DNA from: JANOYY01 sp031418035
GTDB taxonomy: Bacteria > Actinomycetota > Acidimicrobiia > Acidimicrobiales > JANYDT01
Direction: 5' to 3'
Length of the DNA stretch: 32,899 nt
Assembly (NCBI GenBank): GCA_031418035.1
Contig: JANOWU010000036.1
Location: 1-32,899 of the forward strand
The first letter of the stretch is position 1, and every line of letters starts with the position of its first letter. The position numbers were made by a program, and so were the translations under genes. Below the pieces are notes generated by a model. The model had not been told where the DNA came from and searched no databases. It saw only the letters and a list, made by a program, of their open reading frames with translations. Below are positions 7,703-16,202 of this stretch, piece by piece.

Positions 7703-8879
7703 AGGCGGCGACGTCAGCGCCGACATCAGCTGCTGCGTTCGTCACCGCCGCCCGTACCCACAACATCAGTGACCACACCACGACCGCGCCGAGCACGTGC
7801 ACCTGCACGAGTGCGGCCGGGAGGTGCTTTGCCCACTGGAGATAGCCGACGCCACCCTGTGCGACAAGCGCACCAAGCAACCAGGTGACACGCGAACGAA
7901 CCCGCTCGGCGCCAATAGTTCGCGCGCTTAACACTGCGAGAACGACGACGCTGGCCAGCGTGATCCACATGACGCTGCTGTGCACGATGGTCGCCGACCG
8001 AAGGTCGAACGGATACCGCTCCGTCTTCTCCGGGTCCCCAACATGTGGTCCTGAGCCCGTGACGACGGCACCCAGCAGCAGCCCGATGACCATGAGACCG
8101 GTAGTGATTCGTGACGACCACAGCAGCTGACTGGACACCGCCACACGATCTCTGCCCAGTAGGTCGGCGCTCCCTCCGCGTTCGCCCGCCCGGTGATACA
8201 GCACGAGTGCCACCGCGAGGGACACGATGGCGAGTGCAAAGTGTGCAGAAACGACGCCTGTCTTCAACTCGAAGATCACTACAAATGCACCGACGATCGC
8301 GTTGCCGAAGATCAGAAAGCTCACCAAAGCGCCGTACTTCACGAGGTCTCGTCGATACGGCACCCGAACGAGCGCGAGGAGCACGCACACGGCCGCGGCG
8401 AGAATGCACAACCCGGTGACCACTCGGTTCCCGAACTCGATCTGCGCGGACCGACCCGACTTCGGAATGACGTCGCCATTTTTGCAATCCGGCCAATCCG
8501 GACAACCGAGTCCTGAACCAGTCAGACGAACCGCCGACCCCGTCAAGATGATGAAGCCGAGAAGGGCCGCACTGACCCCTGCAGCGATGCGATATCGCTT
8601 CACTCCTATGCGCACATAGCGTCCGAACAGAAGAAAGCCGGATGCCAACCCGAACAGGGTGGCGAGGAGTCCGAACGGGGCCGACGCCAGAGCGCGGGCA
8701 TTGCGCGACAACCCGGAGCCATTGATCGCACCGTTGGCAATGATCGCCACGACAAAGGGAACGAGAACGAGCGCGATCTTGCGGCGAAAGTCCGATTTGG
8801 ATAGCGAACGCGCACCCTGCACCTGGGTCGCGATGCGACCCGGTGGATCGCCGAGGAGACTCACATCGACGGTGTCCAT
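7683..8879 (-). CDS. ctaA: Heme A synthase (CtaA/COX15)
   Basis: CtaA converts heme O to heme A for cytochrome c oxidase. The core has RLTGSGLGCPDWPDC (about residues 118-132, with the Cys pair Cys126/Cys132), EFGNRVVTG, SAHFALA, a second GAVVTGSGPHVGD repeat, and heme-ligand histidines in IVHSS and QVHVLGA. The first-helix His of Bacillus CtaA is Asn here (FGNR), which I recall as typical of actinobacterial members. The 398-residue protein is long because about 90 residues with two extra hydrophobic stretches (about 34-52 and 68-88) precede the core. ATG 8879 is preferred over an in-frame TTG at 8891 because it overlaps the stop of the molybdoenzyme gene as TGATG, so translation is coupled. 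Confidence 0.92.
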   Translation of the reverse strand: MDTVDVSLLGDPPGRIATQVQGARSLSKSDFRRKIALVLVPFVVAIIANGAINGSGLSRNARALASAPFGLLATLFGLASGFLLFGRYVRIGVKRYRIAAGVSAALLGFIILTGSAVRLTGSGLGCPDWPDCKNGDVIPKSGRSAQIEFGNRVVTGLCILAAAVCVLLALVRVPYRRDLVKYGALVSFLIFGNAIVGAFVVIFELKTGVVSAHFALAIVSLAVALVLYHRAGERGGSADLLGRDRVAVSSQLLWSSRITTGLMVIGLLLGAVVTGSGPHVGDPEKTERYPFDLRSATIVHSSVMWITLASVVVLAVLSARTIGAERVRSRVTWLLGALVAQGGVGYLQWAKHLPAALVQVHVLGAVVVWSLMLWVRAAVTNAAADVGADVAAFTPVQR

Positions 8880-9502
8880 CAGTCGCCCCAATGACGCTGC
8901 TCACGGAACGGGTCGCCATACATGTGATAGCCGTTTCGTTCCCAGAAGCCGGGCTTGTCGCCGACCATGACCTCGATACCGCGAATCCACTTGGCCGACT
9001 TCCACAGATAAAGGTGCGGCACGAGCGAACGAAGGGGGAAACCATGGTCGGGTTCGAGCGGCTCGCCCTGGTACTCGTAGGCCAGCAGTGCGACGCGGGG
9101 TTCGAGGACGTCGGCCAACGGAAGGTTGGTGTCGTACCCGAACTCGCAATGAAACATGATGTGGGTTGCGTCGGGGTGAATTCCTGCGTCAGCGAGTAGC
9201 GCCGCGATCGAGCATCCCGTCCACTGCGTGTCGAACTTCGACCACTTGGTCACGCAGTGCAAGTCAGTGGTCACGTGAACGGCCGGACGTGCCTTGATTT
9301 CGTCGAGCGTGAGGGTGAAGGGGCGTTCGACGGCGCCGCCGATCTTCACGTCGTAGGTGGCAAGGTCGGCGGCGCCGTACTTCGGGGTGCTTCCCACGTG
9401 GAGCACGGGGAAGCGCTCCGTCGAATACTGCCCTGGAGGAAGACGACTCGGGTCGATTCCTTGCTTGGCCAACGCGTCGCGATTCCGATCGAAAAAACCC
9501 AT
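8879..9502 (-). CDS. Sulfite-oxidase-like molybdopterin enzyme
   Basis: This 207-residue protein is a stand-alone sulfite oxidase/YedY-type molybdopterin domain. Cys83 in TTDLHCVTKWS is placed as the Mo-ligating cysteine, and the C-terminal block PLRSLVPHLYLWKSAKWIRGIE is typical of the family. It has no Tat or Sec signal, no heme domain and no dimerisation domain, so it is probably a cytosolic reductase or oxidase of unknown substrate; MsrP-like sulfoxide reduction is one option. The start MGFFDRNRD at 9502 fits the family; a longer in-frame start up to 9565 has no support. ctaA follows by a TGATG overlap, so the two are co-translated. Confidence 0.88.
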   Translation of the reverse strand: MGFFDRNRDALAKQGIDPSRLPPGQYSTERFPVLHVGSTPKYGAADLATYDVKIGGAVERPFTLTLDEIKARPAVHVTTDLHCVTKWSKFDTQWTGCSIAALLADAGIHPDATHIMFHCEFGYDTNLPLADVLEPRVALLAYEYQGEPLEPDHGFPLRSLVPHLYLWKSAKWIRGIEVMVGDKPGFWERNGYHMYGDPFREQRHWGD

Positions 9503-9564
9503 GCCTCCATGATTGCAGAACACCTCCGGTACTCCCGCCGACGCGACTCGGCCGCGCCGACACA

Positions 9565-9576
9565 TAGCGTTAGGAT
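9565..9576 (+). promoter_or_regulatory. Putative -10 elements of the GMP-reductase-like gene
   Basis: TAGCGT and TAGGAT sit in tandem (9565-9570 and 9571-9576) about 80 nt upstream of the GTG start. The implied leader contains a short hairpin, CCGGC-TCA-GCCGG, at 9583-9595. Confidence 0.4.
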
Positions 9577-9655
9577 GTCATACCGGCTCAGCCGGAAATC
9601 CCGTTGAGCAACGCGCAACGAACCTGTGATGCGTGAAACCAGTGGGAGTTAGACC

Positions 9656-10705
9656 GTGAACCTCGACGACGTACGCATTGGCTTGACCTTTGACGATGTT
9701 CTGCTCGTGCCACAGAAGTCCCATGTGCGAAGTCGTCAGAATGTTTCCGTCAGCACCCAGTTGAGCACCGGTGTCAGCCTTGGCCTGCCGATAGTCGCCG
9801 CCAACATGGACACCGTATGTGAATTCGAGATGGCGATCGCTCTCGGCACGATGGGCGGTATCGGGATGATCCACCGCTTCCTCACGATCGAGCAACAGGC
9901 CAAACAGGTCGCCCGGGTCAAGGAAGCCGGTGTTCAGGTCGGAGCGGCCGTCGGCACCGATCGCGACGCAATAACGAGGAGCCGGGCGATGGTCGACGCT
10001 GGCGTCGATGCGTTGGTGCTCGACATCGCCCACGGGCACTCCGACCACGCAATCGATACCGTCCGTGCACTGAAAAAAGAGTTTCCGGCCGTCGACGTCG
10101 TTGCCGGCAATGTTGCGACCCGAGAAGGTGCCGAAGACCTCATTCGGGCGGGTGCGAACTCCATCAAGGTCGGCGTCGGACCGGGCGGTGTGTGCACGAC
10201 ACGTTTGGTGGCAGGCGTAGGCGTGCCCCAGCTCACGGCAATCAACGATTGCGCCGGACTCGATGTGCCCGTGATTGGTGACGGAGGAATCCGCACGAGT
10301 GGCGACATCGCGAAGGCCCTGGCCGCCGGTGCACACACCGTGATGATCGGCTCCATGTTTGCGGGCACGAAGGAGAGCCCCGGCGAAATCGAGCAATCGC
10401 CGCACGGGCTCGTGAAGCGTGTTCGTGGCATGGCCAGCTTCGAAGCGCTCGAGCGCCGCGCACTGCGTGAAGGCACTGAGGTCGACGCCGAGTATTTCGA
10501 ACAACGCGCACCGGAGGGCGTCGAAGGCACGGTTGCGTATAAAGGGTCCGTGGTCCAACTGGTGAACACGCTCATGGCCGGCGTTCGTAGTGCCATGAGC
10601 TATTGCGACGCAACCACCATCGATGAGTTTCAGCGCAACGCCCGTTTCGTACGCATCACCAATGCCGGTCTCACGGAGAGCCAACCCCACGCCACGATCC
10701 GGTAA
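9656..10705 (+). CDS. CBS-less IMP dehydrogenase/GMP reductase family enzyme, probably GMP reductase
   Basis: The 349-residue TIM barrel has GLTFDDVLLVP at the N-terminus, the nucleotide-binding loop GVGPGGVCTTR with catalytic Cys180, and IGDGGIRTSGD. The CBS-domain pair that most IMPDH enzymes carry is missing: the chain runs from the HRFLTIEQQ strand straight into EAGVQVGAAVG. In the flap, the Arg-Tyr pair diagnostic for IMPDH is replaced by Ala-Glu-Tyr (VDAEYFEQ), which resembles the Glu used by GMP reductases, yet the following PEGVEGTVAYKG looks IMPDH-like. GMP reductase would recycle GMP to IMP with NADPH. GTG 9656 has GGGAG about 9 nt upstream. Substrate assignment is inference. Confidence 0.8.
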   Translation: MNLDDVRIGLTFDDVLLVPQKSHVRSRQNVSVSTQLSTGVSLGLPIVAANMDTVCEFEMAIALGTMGGIGMIHRFLTIEQQAKQVARVKEAGVQVGAAVGTDRDAITRSRAMVDAGVDALVLDIAHGHSDHAIDTVRALKKEFPAVDVVAGNVATREGAEDLIRAGANSIKVGVGPGGVCTTRLVAGVGVPQLTAINDCAGLDVPVIGDGGIRTSGDIAKALAAGAHTVMIGSMFAGTKESPGEIEQSPHGLVKRVRGMASFEALERRALREGTEVDAEYFEQRAPEGVEGTVAYKGSVVQLVNTLMAGVRSAMSYCDATTIDEFQRNARFVRITNAGLTESQPHATIR

Positions 10706-10737
10706 CGAAGTCGCGCACGTGTCACGGGTGGCGCGAG

Positions 10738-10766
10738 TTGCACTCACGTGGTGAAGTTCCTACGGT
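10738..10766 (+). promoter_or_regulatory. Sigma-A-type promoter of the enoyl-CoA hydratase gene
   Basis: TTGCAC (10738-10743) and TACGGT (10761-10766) are separated by exactly 17 bp. The -10 ends 6 nt before the ATG at 10773, predicting a leaderless transcript. This is the clearest promoter in the window. Confidence 0.7.
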
Positions 10767-10772
10767 GCACCC

Positions 10773-11594
10773 ATGAGCAACGAGATGAAGTTCTTGCGGG
10801 TCAGCACCGATGGCGGCGTCACGACGATCGAGATCGACAAGCCACCGGTCAATCTCTACGACCTGGAACTCCTCGGCGAACTTCAAAAAGTCGCCGAGAA
10901 GTGCGCCTACGACCCGTCAGTCCACGCGGTCGTGGTGCAGAGTGCCACGCCCGGGTTCTTCATCGCGCACTTCGACGTGTCGTTGATCCTGAAGTTCCCC
11001 AAGGGCGGCGTGCCGGGCTTCGAGGTTCGGGCGTTTGGCCGGGTGTGCGAACTCTTCCGGACGATGCCCAAGCTCACCATCGCCGTTATCGAGGGACGAG
11101 TGGGAGGTGGTGGGAGTGAGCTCGCGATGTCGTTCGACGTCCGCTATGCAGCTCGCGAAACTGCCATCTTCAACCAGCCCGAGGTGGCGCTCGGGATTCT
11201 TCCCGGCGGAGGCGGCACGCAACGGCTTCCCCGTCTCCTCGGACGATCGCGGGCGATGGAGGTCATCCTCGGCTGCGAAGACATCGACGCGGATACTGCG
11301 GAACGATGGGGCTGGGTGAACCGGACGTTCCCGGCTGTCGACGTTCGAGCCGCGGCACACAGACTCGCTCATCGTGTCGCATCGTTTCCTCCACACGCTG
11401 TGGCAGAAGCGAAGGCAAGCGTGCTCCGCAGCGAGGTTGGTATGGCCGACGCGCTCGTCGAGGAGAGCAGGGCATTCGCACGTACACTTATTGATCCGGC
11501 CGCCGACGTTGCGATGGAGAACTTTCTGGCTCGTGGTGGCCAGACCGTGGAGGGCGAATCACGTTTGGGTGATCTCGCCGCCGAACTCGGCTAG
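10773..11594 (+). CDS. Enoyl-CoA hydratase/isomerase family protein
   Basis: The 273-residue protein has the crotonase fold. The second oxyanion-hole segment and first catalytic acid lie in GRVGGGGSELAMSFDVRYA, and the second acid in NQPEVALGILPGGGGTQRLPR; both Glu residues of true hydratases are present. The first oxyanion motif, usually AGADI, is altered to IAHFDVSLI, so substrate range may differ. The family hydrates or isomerises 2-enoyl-CoA in fatty-acid or other acyl-CoA breakdown. The ATG is fixed by the promoter 6 nt upstream. No other beta-oxidation gene is adjacent. Confidence 0.88.
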   Translation: MSNEMKFLRVSTDGGVTTIEIDKPPVNLYDLELLGELQKVAEKCAYDPSVHAVVVQSATPGFFIAHFDVSLILKFPKGGVPGFEVRAFGRVCELFRTMPKLTIAVIEGRVGGGGSELAMSFDVRYAARETAIFNQPEVALGILPGGGGTQRLPRLLGRSRAMEVILGCEDIDADTAERWGWVNRTFPAVDVRAAAHRLAHRVASFPPHAVAEAKASVLRSEVGMADALVEESRAFARTLIDPAADVAMENFLARGGQTVEGESRLGDLAAELG

Positions 11595-11640
11595 CGCCCT
11601 ACTCGGCTAGAGCGATACTTGGCCCGCGCCTACTTGGCTG

Positions 11641-12447
11641 CTAGTTGCCTGCGGCGGCCTGTTCTGCCTCGACGCGGGCGTTGCCAACGAGCGTCGCCAC
11701 TTCATCGGGAACCGTGACCGTGTCGAGGACCGCAAAGTCCTCGATTGCTGCCTTCGGGTCATCCTGATCGCGCAGACGGATGATGCCACGAAAGGCGCGC
11801 GCGTCGGGATATCCGGGGTCGAGCTCGATGGCCCGATCAATACGCTTCAGTGCACCGTTGAGCAGTTCGACACGCTGGCCGTCGTCGGTGGTGGAACGCG
11901 ACACCAAGCGCAGAAGCCATCCGCCGTAGGTCAGTGCTTCGACCTGTGTGGGGTCGAGTGCGACTGCCTGGTCGAAGTTCTGAATCGCCGCAACCGGATC
12001 CGTGGCCATCCTGTCCCGACCCTCACGAATCAGCCTCTCCACCTGGGCTGACGTCGTGTTTGCCTCGGCGGCGTTCACGCTTCCCGTCAGGCTGTCGCTT
12101 CCCGAGCGGACGCCGGCGATGCGCGCGACGAACACACCGGCAACGATTGCGAACGCGACAATGCCGAGCCCCGCAAACACTCGAAGTATCCGAGCCTTCT
12201 TCGCGATGGCGCGTTCGACGGGCGTCGGTGGAACATCCGTAGGCGGTGCGACAAGCGGTCCGCGGACGTCGTCGAGTTCTTTAAGGACTTCAGCAGCGCG
12301 TCGTGAATAGTCGCGGTGGAGAAGATTGAAATCGGCCTCGGTGAGGTCGCCGGCCTCGTGCTCGCGTTCGAGATCATCGATCGATCGAAGGAGGAAGTCG
12401 CGTCGTTCTTCCAGCTCGCGTAGTCGATCAGCATTCGACGGCGTCAT
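11641..12447 (-). CDS. ccmI: CcmI-like TPR protein of cytochrome c maturation
   Basis: The 268-residue protein has an N-terminal coiled-coil segment (about 5-60; RLRELEERRDFLLRSIDDLEREHEAG region), one membrane helix (about 88-110) and a C-terminal domain with tetratricopeptide-like repeats (NFDQAVALDPTQVEALTYGG and RIDRAIELDPGYPDARAFRG). CcmI/CycH holds apocytochrome c for heme attachment in System I, and this layout plus its place as the last gene of the ccm operon supports that role. Sequence similarity to proteobacterial CcmI is modest, so the call leans on context. The start overlaps the ccmH stop as ATGA. Confidence 0.72.
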   Translation of the reverse strand: MTPSNADRLRELEERRDFLLRSIDDLEREHEAGDLTEADFNLLHRDYSRRAAEVLKELDDVRGPLVAPPTDVPPTPVERAIAKKARILRVFAGLGIVAFAIVAGVFVARIAGVRSGSDSLTGSVNAAEANTTSAQVERLIREGRDRMATDPVAAIQNFDQAVALDPTQVEALTYGGWLLRLVSRSTTDDGQRVELLNGALKRIDRAIELDPGYPDARAFRGIIRLRDQDDPKAAIEDFAVLDTVTVPDEVATLVGNARVEAEQAAAGN

Positions 12448-13031
12448 CGAGCATCACCATGGCCCACGGAGTTCAACCCGTCGACAGCGTCCACGGCCTC
12501 CACCCGGCCGACGGTACCTGCGCTGTCGACGGCACCTTCAGCTTCGGATCCGGATCGACGTTGCTGCGCCCGTGCCCGGGCGACGCGCGCCGAGTCCAGA
12601 TCGCTCAGCTCCTCGATCCCGGTGGATGTTGCAGCGGCGCGTCGCCATCGGATGAACACCACAGCCAATCCGGCGAAGGCCAAGATCGTGAGAGCAACAG
12701 GTGCGATCCACACCACGGATCCAGCGCCGGACGATTCGGGGATGAGAAGCAACTCCTTCCCGAAGCGACCCACGAGGTACCCCCGGATGTCGGCGTCGGT
12801 GCGCCCGTCTTTGACCTGGCGAAGAATCTCGGCATAGATCAGGCGCGCCGAGCCCGACTTCGACTGGTCAACGGAAAGGCCCTGGCACACAAGACACTTG
12901 ATGCCGGCGGCGATCGAATTGGCGCGGGCTTCGACGCTGTTGTCGGGTCGGCCGCGGCCAATGATCAGTGTGCCTATCAAAATGAATCCGAGGAGCCAAA
13001 TGGGAACCCACGGACCTCGACCCTTGTTCAC
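12444..13031 (-). CDS. ccmH: Cytochrome c maturation protein CcmH (thiol reductant of apocytochrome)
   Basis: The 195-residue protein has an N-terminal membrane anchor (about 8-25), then the CcmH active-site motif IKCLVCQGLSVDQS with Cys46 and Cys49, and GYLVGRFGKELLL, followed by a second membrane helix (about 105-125) and an acidic, Ala/Val/Gly-rich cytoplasmic tail. CcmH keeps the CxxCH cysteines of apocytochrome reduced together with CcmG. The start is a GTG at 13031 that overlaps the ccmG stop as GTGA; the stop overlaps ccmI as ATGA. Confidence 0.93.
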   Translation of the reverse strand: MNKGRGPWVPIWLLGFILIGTLIIGRGRPDNSVEARANSIAAGIKCLVCQGLSVDQSKSGSARLIYAEILRQVKDGRTDADIRGYLVGRFGKELLLIPESSGAGSVVWIAPVALTILAFAGLAVVFIRWRRAAATSTGIEELSDLDSARVARARAQQRRSGSEAEGAVDSAGTVGRVEAVDAVDGLNSVGHGDAR

Positions 13032-13561
13032 GCGCCTGCCTTCGCCTGGTCAAGGATCTCCTTGAAGTTCTTCGCAGTGATTCCACCGGTCGCCTTGAAA
13101 AGCACGACGCCGGACGGACTGATCAGAAAGGACTCGGGAATCTTCACGACGCCGTAGTCAACGGCCGTTCGGGGGGAGTCGACGACAGGCCACGTACCGC
13201 CGCGCTGTTTGAAGAAGTCGCGTGCATCGTCGACGTTCTCCTCGAACGTGACGCCGAGAATCGATACGTCTGCAGCGAGATCGGTGTCGATCTTCACCAA
13301 ATCCGGGTGTTCCTTGATACACGGAACGCAGTAAGACCCGAAGAAGTTGACCAGCACGAACCTGTTCTGGCTTCGCAGCGAAGTGAGCGACACCTGGCGA
13401 CCGTCGATGATCGAGACCCCGGAGATCTCCGGTGCCATCTTGCCGATGAGGAGGGTGCTCGGGCGATCGTTGGAGATGGGTGACCTCGTGGCGAGAAGCA
13501 CGATGAAGGCGGCCACCACGACGGCGAGAGCAATAGCGATCTTACGTGCGGGTTTGGTCAT
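13028..13561 (-). CDS. ccmG: Thioredoxin-like cytochrome c maturation protein CcmG/DsbE
   Basis: The 177-residue protein has an N-terminal signal anchor (about 7-25) and an extracytoplasmic thioredoxin fold. The active site is Cys78-Val-Pro-Cys81 in NFFGSYCVPCIKEH; the Trp usual before the first Cys is Tyr. The cis-Pro loop is in VKIPESFLIS. It passes electrons to CcmH and apocytochrome c. The frame stays open upstream inside ccmF, but ATG 13561 overlaps the ccmF stop (ATGA) and starts right before the signal anchor, so it is the start. Confidence 0.94.
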   Translation of the reverse strand: MTKPARKIAIALAVVVAAFIVLLATRSPISNDRPSTLLIGKMAPEISGVSIIDGRQVSLTSLRSQNRFVLVNFFGSYCVPCIKEHPDLVKIDTDLAADVSILGVTFEENVDDARDFFKQRGGTWPVVDSPRTAVDYGVVKIPESFLISPSGVVLFKATGGITAKNFKEILDQAKAGA

Positions 13562-15537
13562 GCCACTGCCACCCCGGTGAGCGCGCTTGTCGGTTCCGTC
13601 GGGCGACGCCGAGTACCGGGAACCATCGACAGGATGGTTCCCAAGCCCATGATGCCGATACCGACCCAGAGCCACAGAATCATCGGCTGCACGTAGAACC
13701 CAATGATTGCCTTGCCGTCGTCGGTGTCGGGTTTCTGTACGAACGTCAGATAGAGATCCGAGAAGAAGCCGGTACGCACCGAGGGCGTGCCAACCACACT
13801 GCCGCTCTGATCGAGCCGGGTGATGGCCGGCGAATCGATTCGGCCGCCGTTGATTCGGATGTCGGCATGCCAAGCCGTTGATACGACGACACCCGCGGAC
13901 TTCTTTTCTTCCTGGCGGAATCGCACGAGTTCAACTTCGTGGCCCTTGAACGCTCGGGTCTCGCCGGGTTTCATGACGAACTCGGTGCTCGACGCATACG
14001 ATCTCGATGAGGCTATGGCGACGGCAATGAGAATCACGCCGAGGTGAACGATCATGCCGCCGTTGGCGCGTCCGACGAACGCTCGAAGCGGACTCGCTCC
14101 CCTCGCCCGCGCACCGCGGATGGCCAGCCCCAGTTGTCGGAACGCCGCACCTGCTGCGAACGCTCCGAGGAAATACGTGAAGAGGGTGCTCGCACCGCGG
14201 AGACCGAAAACGACGCACAGCACAACCGTAAGTACACCTATGAGCATGGGTATGCGTATCCGCACGGCAAGGACTTCCGTCGATGCCTTTCGCCATGGGA
14301 GGACGGGCGCAATCGCCATGAGGAACAGCATCACGAGACCTAAGGGTCGGGTCATCGTGTCGAAGTACGGAGCGCCCACGGACAGCCGCTGACCGTTCCA
14401 TGCTTCGACCAGCAACGGAAAGACGGTCCCGAGAAGCACGACGAACGCGAACGCGCCGAACAGGATGTTGTTGGCGAGAAATGCACCCTCGCGCGACACG
14501 GGCGAGTCGATGGAACCGCCGCTGCGGAGTTGATCACCACGCCAAGCGATGAGGCCCAGCGCACTGAGCACAACGACGGCGAAGAACGTCAGCAACCACG
14601 GTCCGATAGTGGAGTTGGAGAACGCGTGGACCGAACTGATGACTCCCGAACGGGTGAGGAATGTTCCGAGAATCGTGAGTGAGAAGGTGGCACAAATCAG
14701 AGAAAGGTTCCATACCCGAAGCATGGCCCGACGCTCCTGCACCAGCACCGAATGAATGAATGCAGTCGCCGTGAGCCACGGCAGCAGCGAGGCGTTCTCA
14801 ACGGCATCCCATCCCCAAAAGCCACCCCAACCGAGCACCTCGTAACTCCACCATGCGCCGAGTCCGATGCCAAGGGTGAGACAACCCCAGGCGCCGAGCG
14901 TCCAGCGTCGAATCTCCAGCAGCCAACCCTCACCAACGCGTCCGGTGATGAGCGCAGCCATGGCGAACGCGAACGGGACGGTCATGCCGACGTAGCCCGC
15001 GTAGAGGATCGGTGGATGAAACGCCATCAGAGGGTGGTTCTGCAACAACGGGTTTGGTCCGTCACCGTTCAAGGGTGGTCGAAACAACGTCTTGAACGGG
15101 TTGGTCGGTCCGACCATCAACAAGAAGAAGAACGCCGAGGTCAACAACATGACCACCGTGGCCCAGGCGACGAGTGCGTCGTTGCGTCGTTTCCGGAAGT
15201 AGATCGTGATGCTGACGATGTAGGCGACCAACACGAATCCCCACAGCAGAATGGACCCTTCGAGCGACGCCCACATACCGGCGATCGTGTAGAGCAGGGG
15301 GGTTTCGAGCGCGTTGTTTTTCGCGACGTAGGCCAGCGAGAAGTCGTGGGTGATCAGGGCCCACTCCATCGCCACGACCGAGAGTATCGTCGACACGGCA
15401 AGCACCGGCACGAAGCGGTATCCCGTCGCGAGAACGGCGGGTCGTTTGCGCACGAGTCCGTACGCAATGCTCAACGCTCCGAGAACCGATGCCACGAACG
15501 CGGCGGCGATGCCGATTCCTCCTAGTGCGGCTTTCAT
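13558..15537 (-). CDS. ccmF: Heme lyase subunit CcmF
   Basis: The 659-residue polytopic protein has the WWD domain WGGFWGWDAVENASLLPW (about residues 237-254) and conserved histidines near QNHPLMAFHPP (His168, His174) and FIHS (His262). The C-terminal part has an extracytoplasmic domain (about 500-620) before the last membrane helix. CcmF joins heme delivered by holo-CcmE to the CxxCH motif of apocytochrome c. The ATG at 15537 follows the ccmE stop after 16 nt and the stop overlaps ccmG. Length is normal for the family. Confidence 0.97.
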   Translation of the reverse strand: MKAALGGIGIAAAFVASVLGALSIAYGLVRKRPAVLATGYRFVPVLAVSTILSVVAMEWALITHDFSLAYVAKNNALETPLLYTIAGMWASLEGSILLWGFVLVAYIVSITIYFRKRRNDALVAWATVVMLLTSAFFFLLMVGPTNPFKTLFRPPLNGDGPNPLLQNHPLMAFHPPILYAGYVGMTVPFAFAMAALITGRVGEGWLLEIRRWTLGAWGCLTLGIGLGAWWSYEVLGWGGFWGWDAVENASLLPWLTATAFIHSVLVQERRAMLRVWNLSLICATFSLTILGTFLTRSGVISSVHAFSNSTIGPWLLTFFAVVVLSALGLIAWRGDQLRSGGSIDSPVSREGAFLANNILFGAFAFVVLLGTVFPLLVEAWNGQRLSVGAPYFDTMTRPLGLVMLFLMAIAPVLPWRKASTEVLAVRIRIPMLIGVLTVVLCVVFGLRGASTLFTYFLGAFAAGAAFRQLGLAIRGARARGASPLRAFVGRANGGMIVHLGVILIAVAIASSRSYASSTEFVMKPGETRAFKGHEVELVRFRQEEKKSAGVVVSTAWHADIRINGGRIDSPAITRLDQSGSVVGTPSVRTGFFSDLYLTFVQKPDTDDGKAIIGFYVQPMILWLWVGIGIMGLGTILSMVPGTRRRPTEPTSALTGVAVA

Positions 15538-15553
15538 AACGTCACACGGCCCA

Positions 15554-16039
15554 TCAACACTTGGGGATGTCTTTACTCGAGTCCTTTGCGGGCACGTCTT
15601 TTCCGACGTAGTCGGCCACCCGATCCTTGTTCTTCTCGATGTATTCGTTGGAATGTTTGATCATGACGAGGTCACTGCGAAACGTCGGGCCATCAACGGC
15701 GTCGAGGCGAGGTGAAGCCTTGTCGAACGAGCCCGACAGCACCACCGGAATGTTTGCTCGAAACAGCTCCGGTGGATCACCGTCGTGACGCACGCCGAGT
15801 TTCTTCCCGTTCGTCTCCACGAGGAACTGCACGCCCCCGGAGCTCGGTAGACATACGGTGCCGTCGACCACCGTGCCTTCCAAGCGGAACCGCTTGTTGC
15901 TGAGCCTGGCCTGCTGGTCAACGGCTTCCTCGGTCGTCTTGAAGTACTCGGTCGCGTTTCCCAGGCCTTGGAAGACAAGGAATCCGATCGCAACGGCGAT
16001 CGCGCCAAGAGAAACGTATGCGCGCGTTCCTTTTTTCAA
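15554..16039 (-). CDS. ccmE: Heme chaperone CcmE
   Basis: From a TTG at 16039 the protein has 161 residues: a membrane anchor (about 8-25) and an OB-fold domain. The covalent heme-binding motif is His129-x3-Tyr133 in MIKHSNEYIE, the bacterial His form rather than the Cys form of some archaeal-type CcmE. An unusual C-terminus ends in Cys161. CcmE carries heme from CcmC to CcmF. The frame is open further upstream into ccmD, but the TTG is 1 nt after the ccmD stop with an AGGGGAAGG Shine-Dalgarno 6 nt upstream, giving the usual family length. Confidence 0.92.
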   Translation of the reverse strand: MKKGTRAYVSLGAIAVAIGFLVFQGLGNATEYFKTTEEAVDQQARLSNKRFRLEGTVVDGTVCLPSSGGVQFLVETNGKKLGVRHDGDPPELFRANIPVVLSGSFDKASPRLDAVDGPTFRSDLVMIKHSNEYIEKNKDRVADYVGKDVPAKDSSKDIPKC

Positions 16040-16040
16040 C

Positions 16041-16202
16041 TCAGGCCTTCCCCTGCTGGGTCGTGCTCGGATCGATTGCTGCTTCGGATGACTCGCGCGA
16101 AAGAACCTTGGCCGCTGCGGCGCGAGCACGAATGAAGAGGCGAGCGGCGTAAACACCGATGCACCCGAACACGGCGAAGTACGCGGCCCACACGTAGCTC
16201 AT
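16041..16202 (-). CDS. ccmD: Small membrane protein CcmD
   Basis: This short gene encodes 53 residues: one membrane helix (about residues 3-22, WAAYFAVFGCIGVYAARLF) followed by a basic, Ala/Arg-rich cytoplasmic segment. That is the CcmD form; CcmD releases holo-CcmE from the CcmABC complex. Identification rests on size, topology and the position between ccmC (ATGA overlap) and ccmE (1 nt gap). Sequence conservation in CcmD is low everywhere. Confidence 0.8.
   Translation of the reverse strand: MSYVWAAYFAVFGCIGVYAARLFIRARAAAAKVLSRESSEAAIDPSTTQQGKA

Noticed and set aside
11586..11644. Repeated CTCGGCTAG-like words between the enoyl-CoA hydratase and ccmI ends
   Set aside because: Only two exact short copies and one imperfect copy, with no dyad or T-run; too weak for a terminator or regulatory call.
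14752..15525. 257-codon plus-strand frame inside ccmF
   Set aside because: Antisense to the WWD region and membrane helices of ccmF; low-complexity charged product.
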